A stretch of DNA of 64,000 nucleotides from Maricaulis sp048270265 (GTDB lineage Bacteria; Pseudomonadota; Alphaproteobacteria; Caulobacterales; Maricaulaceae): positions 65,539 to 129,538 of the forward strand of contig NZ_JBLWTD010000008.1 of NCBI RefSeq assembly GCF_048270265.1, given 5' to 3'. Each line of letters begins with the position of its first letter. The first letter of the stretch is position 1. The notes below the pieces were generated by a model that was given only the letters and a program-made list of their open reading frames with translations, was not told where the DNA came from and did not search any database. Of this stretch, positions 60,684 through 64,000 are shown one piece after another. The position numbers and the translations under genes are program-made.

Positions 60684-61301
60684 ATGGGAAGCATAATTCG
60701 CCTCATCGGCGGAATTCCGATTGCCGCACTTGTGACGGTCGCACTCTTCATGCTGATGACCCGCCTGATCTTTACCGAAGGCGCGCCACCGGAGCAGACC
60801 GAGGACGAACTCTCGTTCACGATCAATGACGAGGTCCAGGACATCGCGGCCCGTCGCCGGGATACGACCATCGAAGACGTCCAGCAGGTGGACCCGCCGC
60901 CACCACCGCCACAGATCGAACGTCAGCGGGCTGAACAGCCAACTGAAGGTCTGGCAACGGTGATGGGCGAGATCCCGGATTTCGCTGCACCACAACTGAA
61001 TAGTGACAGTGTCAGCTTCTCGGTCTCTGACCGTGACGCCCAGCCACTGGTCCGCATCGAGCCGCAATATCCAATGCGGGCACTCGAGCGCGGAACCGAA
61101 GGGACCTGCAATGTCCGGTTCGACGTGACCGCCGATGGCACGCCGACCAATATCCGGATCCTTGCCTGTGACAGTTCACTGTTCGAGCGCGCTGCAGAGC
61201 GTGCCGTCGAGCGGTGGCGCTACAGCCCGAAAGTGCAGGACGGCGTGCCAGTGGCACGTGTGAATGTGGAAACGCAATTCGAGTTCCGCATTTCGCAATA
61301 G
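60684..61301 (+). CDS. tonB: TonB-family energy transducer (first)
   Basis: This 205-residue protein has one N-terminal helix (IPIAALVTVALFMLMTRLI), a short Pro-rich part (DPPPPPPQ) and a TonB C-terminal domain (PLVRIEPQYPMRALERGTEG; VERWRYSPKVQDGVPV). It contacts TonB boxes of outer-membrane receptors. The spacer is much shorter than in E. coli TonB, as in TonB2-type proteins. It is the last gene of the contiguous ExbB-ExbD-TonB block. Confidence 0.94.
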   Translation: MGSIIRLIGGIPIAALVTVALFMLMTRLIFTEGAPPEQTEDELSFTINDEVQDIAARRRDTTIEDVQQVDPPPPPPQIERQRAEQPTEGLATVMGEIPDFAAPQLNSDSVSFSVSDRDAQPLVRIEPQYPMRALERGTEGTCNVRFDVTADGTPTNIRILACDSSLFERAAERAVERWRYSPKVQDGVPVARVNVETQFEFRISQ

Positions 61302-61310
61302 GAATACGGC

Positions 61311-61344
61311 GATGGATGAGCGTGGCCCACCACGGTCATCCATC
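61311..61344. other. Hairpin between tonB and the TPR gene
   Basis: GATGGATGA (61311-61319) pairs with TCATCCATC (61336-61344), and an inner CGTGG/CCACG pair makes a long stem with a 4-base loop. No T-run follows, so it may be an mRNA processing or stability element rather than a terminator. Confidence 0.6.
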
Positions 61345-61440
61345 GACGACTGCGGGAGCGGGTGCGGGCCTTATGGGCGCCACCCAGACAGTTTGTGAAA
61401 GCCTGTCCAGGGGAGCGGGACTGGTATGAAGGAGCCATCG

Positions 61441-62982
61441 ATGATCCGTATTAGCGGTTTCGATCTGACTGGGGTAACCCGCAAGCTTGCCATGCTCGCG
61501 ATGGCCGTGTCGTTGACCGGTGGTGTGTTCGCGACTGCGGCAGACGCGCAGCGACGCGAGCGCCGTTCGGACGAGCAATCCGACCAGAACGCTGCAGACC
61601 GGGTTTTCTCGGCGGCGATCGGCGAGATCGTCCAGGAAGCCCTGGCGCAACAGGAAGCGGAACAGTATGCCGCGTCCATCACGACGCTGAACCGGGCCCT
61701 GGGCTCGTCCAGCATCAATCCGTATGAGCGCGCCGTTTCGCTGCAATTGCGCGGCCGTGCCTATTACGACACCGACCGGATCTCCCAGGCGATCCAGGAT
61801 TGGGAAGCTGCCATTGCCACCGGCGCGATGTTGCCGAGCGAAGTGAACAGCTACCGGATCAATATCGGTCAGCTCTACATCACGATCGACGACTACACCC
61901 GCGGCATTGCCTCTCTCGAGCGCGCCGTCGCCGATGGCGGCACGGAAATCGTGAACGCACCGCTCGCACGCATGCTGGCCCAAGCCTATGGCCAGGCCGA
62001 ACGCTATCGTGAAGGTCTCGTCTGGGCCAATCGCTTCTGGGCGATGATCCCGAGCGCCGATCGCCAGCGGGGCGATTACAGCCTGATGCTGTTCTACTAT
62101 CAGCAGCTCGAAATGGTTCCCCAGCAGATGGGCATCGTCGAAGAGATGGTGCAGCGCTGGCCTGCCGAGAAGAGCAATTGGCGTTCCTATGCCTCGCTGC
62201 TGGCCCAGGTCGGCCGCGAAGAGGATGCGTTCGAAGCCAACAAGATCATGTACATCAACGGCATGTTCACGGAAGGGCGTGAAATCGAGGCGCTGGCCCA
62301 GTATTACAGCTTCTTCGAATACCCCTATCGCGGCGCGGTCATCCTTGAGCGCGAAATGAATGCCGGTGTTGTCGAGCGCAGCCAGCGCAATCTCAACCTG
62401 CTTGCCAATATGTGGCGCCAGGCCCGTGAATGGGAACGCGCCATACCGGTACTGCGCCAGCTGGCTCAGCTGTCGGGCGACGGGAATGACTATCTCAAGC
62501 TGGCCGAAGCCCTCTACCAGGAGCGTAATCTCTCCGAGGCCGAGGCGGCATTCGAGGACGCCCTGGAACGTGGCGGTCTTGACCGTCCGGGTACCGCCTG
62601 GACCCTGCTGGGCAATGTCCGGCTCGATCTGGACCGTCGGCAGTCTGCCCTTGCGGCTTTCCGTGAAGGTGCCCGCTACCCGTACTCGCGTCGCACGGCC
62701 ACCGGCTATATCACCTATATCAACAGTGTGATCCAGGCCGAGGCTGACCGTATCCGCATCCGCGAACGCGTCCGTCAGGATGAGTGCCGCTTCGGTGTCG
62801 AGGATGCGCTCGAGACGGCCCGGCTTCTGGGTACGATCGACGAAACCGGCCGCACGGTCATCGAAGTGCAGCCACGCTGTGCTGATCTCTACAATCAGTA
62901 TGGTGAGCCGATCGCCCCTGTGACCGCAGCCACTGCGGAAGCCCCGGACGAAGCCGCCGAGACGTCTGAAGACGCCGGCTAG
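61441..62982 (+). CDS. Periplasmic TPR-repeat protein of the TonB cluster
   Basis: This 513-residue protein has a signal peptide (VTRKLAMLAMAVSLTGGVFATAADA) and TPR-like repeats through most of its length (AVSLQLRGRAYYDTDRISQA; LKLAEALYQERNLSEAEAAF). It is the TPR partner (as in TtpB-type clusters) expected to act in the periplasm with TonB. ATG 61441 follows AAGGAG at a good distance; Met 61426 is less likely. A terminator follows 46 bases after the stop. Confidence 0.88.
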   Translation: MIRISGFDLTGVTRKLAMLAMAVSLTGGVFATAADAQRRERRSDEQSDQNAADRVFSAAIGEIVQEALAQQEAEQYAASITTLNRALGSSSINPYERAVSLQLRGRAYYDTDRISQAIQDWEAAIATGAMLPSEVNSYRINIGQLYITIDDYTRGIASLERAVADGGTEIVNAPLARMLAQAYGQAERYREGLVWANRFWAMIPSADRQRGDYSLMLFYYQQLEMVPQQMGIVEEMVQRWPAEKSNWRSYASLLAQVGREEDAFEANKIMYINGMFTEGREIEALAQYYSFFEYPYRGAVILEREMNAGVVERSQRNLNLLANMWRQAREWERAIPVLRQLAQLSGDGNDYLKLAEALYQERNLSEAEAAFEDALERGGLDRPGTAWTLLGNVRLDLDRRQSALAAFREGARYPYSRRTATGYITYINSVIQAEADRIRIRERVRQDECRFGVEDALETARLLGTIDETGRTVIEVQPRCADLYNQYGEPIAPVTAATAEAPDEAAETSEDAG

Positions 62983-63339
62983 CCGGCATCGCCAGGCAGG
63001 TTGCCTGGAAGACAAGGTGAATTGAATGACGCCCCGGCTTCTGGCCGGGGCGTTTTTCTTTGTCTGCCCGGGCGTTGCCGGCGGGCCGGGCTGCGTTCGC
63101 GGGCGATGAACCGGACCCGCCGCCCGGAAAATGACCCCGCAATGGCCACAATCCCTCCTTGTTCCGCCGTGGTTTCGCCCTCTCTTTTGACGATCCTCCA
63201 GGGGTGGCGCGGGACTGTGTTGTAGCTCTGCGTCACACCCGTCATCCCGGCAGGCGGTTGACGCTACCGGGCGAGCGGCGGGTCGAGTGACAGACGCTGT
63301 CGGGGCCGTGCAGACACTGTCAAAGGGGAGGCCTGTCCA
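62983..63339. other. Intergenic region with terminator and direct repeats
   Basis: After the terminator at 63029-63057 no gene is seen until the second tonB. CAGACGCTGTC (63291-63301) and CAGACACTGTC (63311-63321) are direct repeats 20 bases apart, directly before the ribosome site, and are a possible operator. Confidence 0.5.
63029..63057 (+). terminator. Intrinsic terminator after the TPR gene
   Basis: ACGCCCCGGC (63029-63038) and GCCGGGGCGT (63044-63053) form a 10-bp stem with a 5-base loop, then five T. It ends the main TonB transcript. Confidence 0.93.
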
Positions 63340-63957
63340 ATGACAGCCACTTTTCAGTCACTGAGAATACCGTTGGTCCTGCCCCTGGCGGCGATCATGA
63401 CGGTCGGACTCTTCCTCATGATGCGGCAATTGATCGATATCGGCCCCGTAGAACCGGTGGTCGAGGTCGAACCGCCTGCGATCGAGATCCGGTTCGATCC
63501 CGCCGATGAGGAGATTGATCGCAGCCCGGATATCATCCACGTAGAGCCGGTTCCGCTGCCACCGGCACCACCGACGCGTGACGCGCCGTCCAGTCCGGTC
63601 GACGCCCTTCCGGGCACGGGCGGGCATGTGGTAGCGCCCGTCGGACGCTCCGAGATCAGTGGCCCGGGCAGTATTGTGATCAGCCAGCGCGAGCCCGTTC
63701 CCGTTGTCAGGGTGCAACCGATGTATCCGCCGCGGGCGGCTGAACGCCGCCTGGAAGGCCAGTGCTCGGTTCTGTTTGATATCACCCCGCAGGGAACGAC
63801 GACGAATGTACGGGCGCTGGATTGTTCCAGCTCGCTCTTCGAACGCGCGTCAATCAATGCGGTCGCCAACTGGCGCTACAGCCCGCAGATCGAGGCTGGT
63901 CAGCCGATCATGTATCGTGGCGCCACGACGCAATTGGTCTATCGCCTCGACGAATAG
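63340..63957 (+). CDS. tonB: TonB-family energy transducer (second)
   Basis: This 205-residue TonB has an N-terminal helix (LVLPLAAIMTVGLFLMMRQLI), a spacer (PVPLPPAPPTRDAPSSP) and the C-terminal domain (VVRVQPMYPPRAAERRLEGQ; NAVANWRYSPQIEAGQPI). It is a paralogue of the first TonB with a different spacer. AAGGGGAGG precedes the ATG. It lies beyond the terminator, so it has its own expression, possibly from the repeat-marked site upstream. Confidence 0.92.
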   Translation: MTATFQSLRIPLVLPLAAIMTVGLFLMMRQLIDIGPVEPVVEVEPPAIEIRFDPADEEIDRSPDIIHVEPVPLPPAPPTRDAPSSPVDALPGTGGHVVAPVGRSEISGPGSIVISQREPVPVVRVQPMYPPRAAERRLEGQCSVLFDITPQGTTTNVRALDCSSSLFERASINAVANWRYSPQIEAGQPIMYRGATTQLVYRLDE

Positions 63958-64000
63958 GTTTCCGGACGGAACGGATGGCCCCGTCCAACCGGAAGCGGCC

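Noticed and set aside
1..64000. CRISPR array, prophage or rRNA operon
   Set aside because: No regularly spaced direct repeats, phage structural genes or rRNA sequences were seen; the only repeats are those listed.

Overview
This window is GC-rich, gene-dense chromosomal DNA from an alphaproteobacterium. The gene content and arrangements fit a marine, stalked-bacterium-like member of the Maricaulales or Hyphomonadaceae (Maricaulis or Oceanicaulis type). Supporting signs are the xseB-ispA-dxs-tlyA series, a TIGR02301-type secreted protein, a 3-hydroxybutyrate dehydrogenase, and a TonB cluster that carries DUF3450 and TPR partners. The organism call is inferred from family knowledge, not from a database match. 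There is no prophage, CRISPR array, rRNA operon or intact transposase. A run of ten N at 56111-56120 marks a sequence gap that truncates a tRNA gene.

Layout. From 1 to 7 kb: a TPR-sulfotransferase, a PPK2 polyphosphate kinase, a large DUF3422-like membrane protein, an ArsR/SdpR-type repressor coupled to a small membrane protein, and two small exported proteins. From 7 to 14.5 kb: a NarL-type two-component pair, then housekeeping genes (tag, ygfZ-like, a GT9 glycosyltransferase, dihydroorotase, a HAD-like protein). From 14.5 to 18.7 kb: a four-gene MacB/Lol-like ABC exporter operon on the minus strand. From 18.8 to 21 kb: a TIGR02301 protein, Nudix, VOC and bdhA. From 21 to 22 kb: a small accessory patch with a PemK/MazF-like toxin without a visible antitoxin, a probable small RNA unit and a probable 30-residue peptide gene. 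From 22 to 29 kb: yaaA, an FAD-linked dehydrogenase, tsaC, a YceI-cytochrome b561-YceI operon and an acyl-CoA dehydrogenase. From 28.9 to 31.2 kb: parDE, a transposase-less repeat element, small envelope proteins and a DUF4870 gene broken by a frameshift.

From 31.3 to 40.6 kb: two tandem signal peptidase I genes, an SDR, a histone-deacetylase-like enzyme, a histidine phosphatase, then xseB, ispA, dxs, a GNAT enzyme and tlyA, which start the isoprenoid (MEP) pathway. From 40.6 to 48.2 kb: two glycine-zipper envelope proteins that share an upstream motif, aroC, a DnaJ-like protein, pdxH, a DUF1499 protein, and an MBL-fold enzyme coupled to an ATP-grasp-like protein. From 48.5 to 56 kb: oligopeptide permease genes oppB and oppC, then oppA, without any ATPase gene nearby, followed by a DUF3667 protein and sppA.

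From 56.1 to 64 kb: tRNA-Pro (truncated) and tRNA-Gln, then a complete TonB energisation locus. It holds DUF3450, a large TtpC-like ExbB, a short ExbB, two ExbD, TonB, a TPR protein, a terminator and a second TonB. These proteins should form an inner-membrane, proton-driven motor for TonB-dependent outer-membrane receptors. The parts most worth a second look are the 21-22 kb accessory patch, the repeat element next to parDE, the frameshifted DUF4870 gene, and the doubled ExbB/ExbD/TonB locus with its unexplained intergenic structures.
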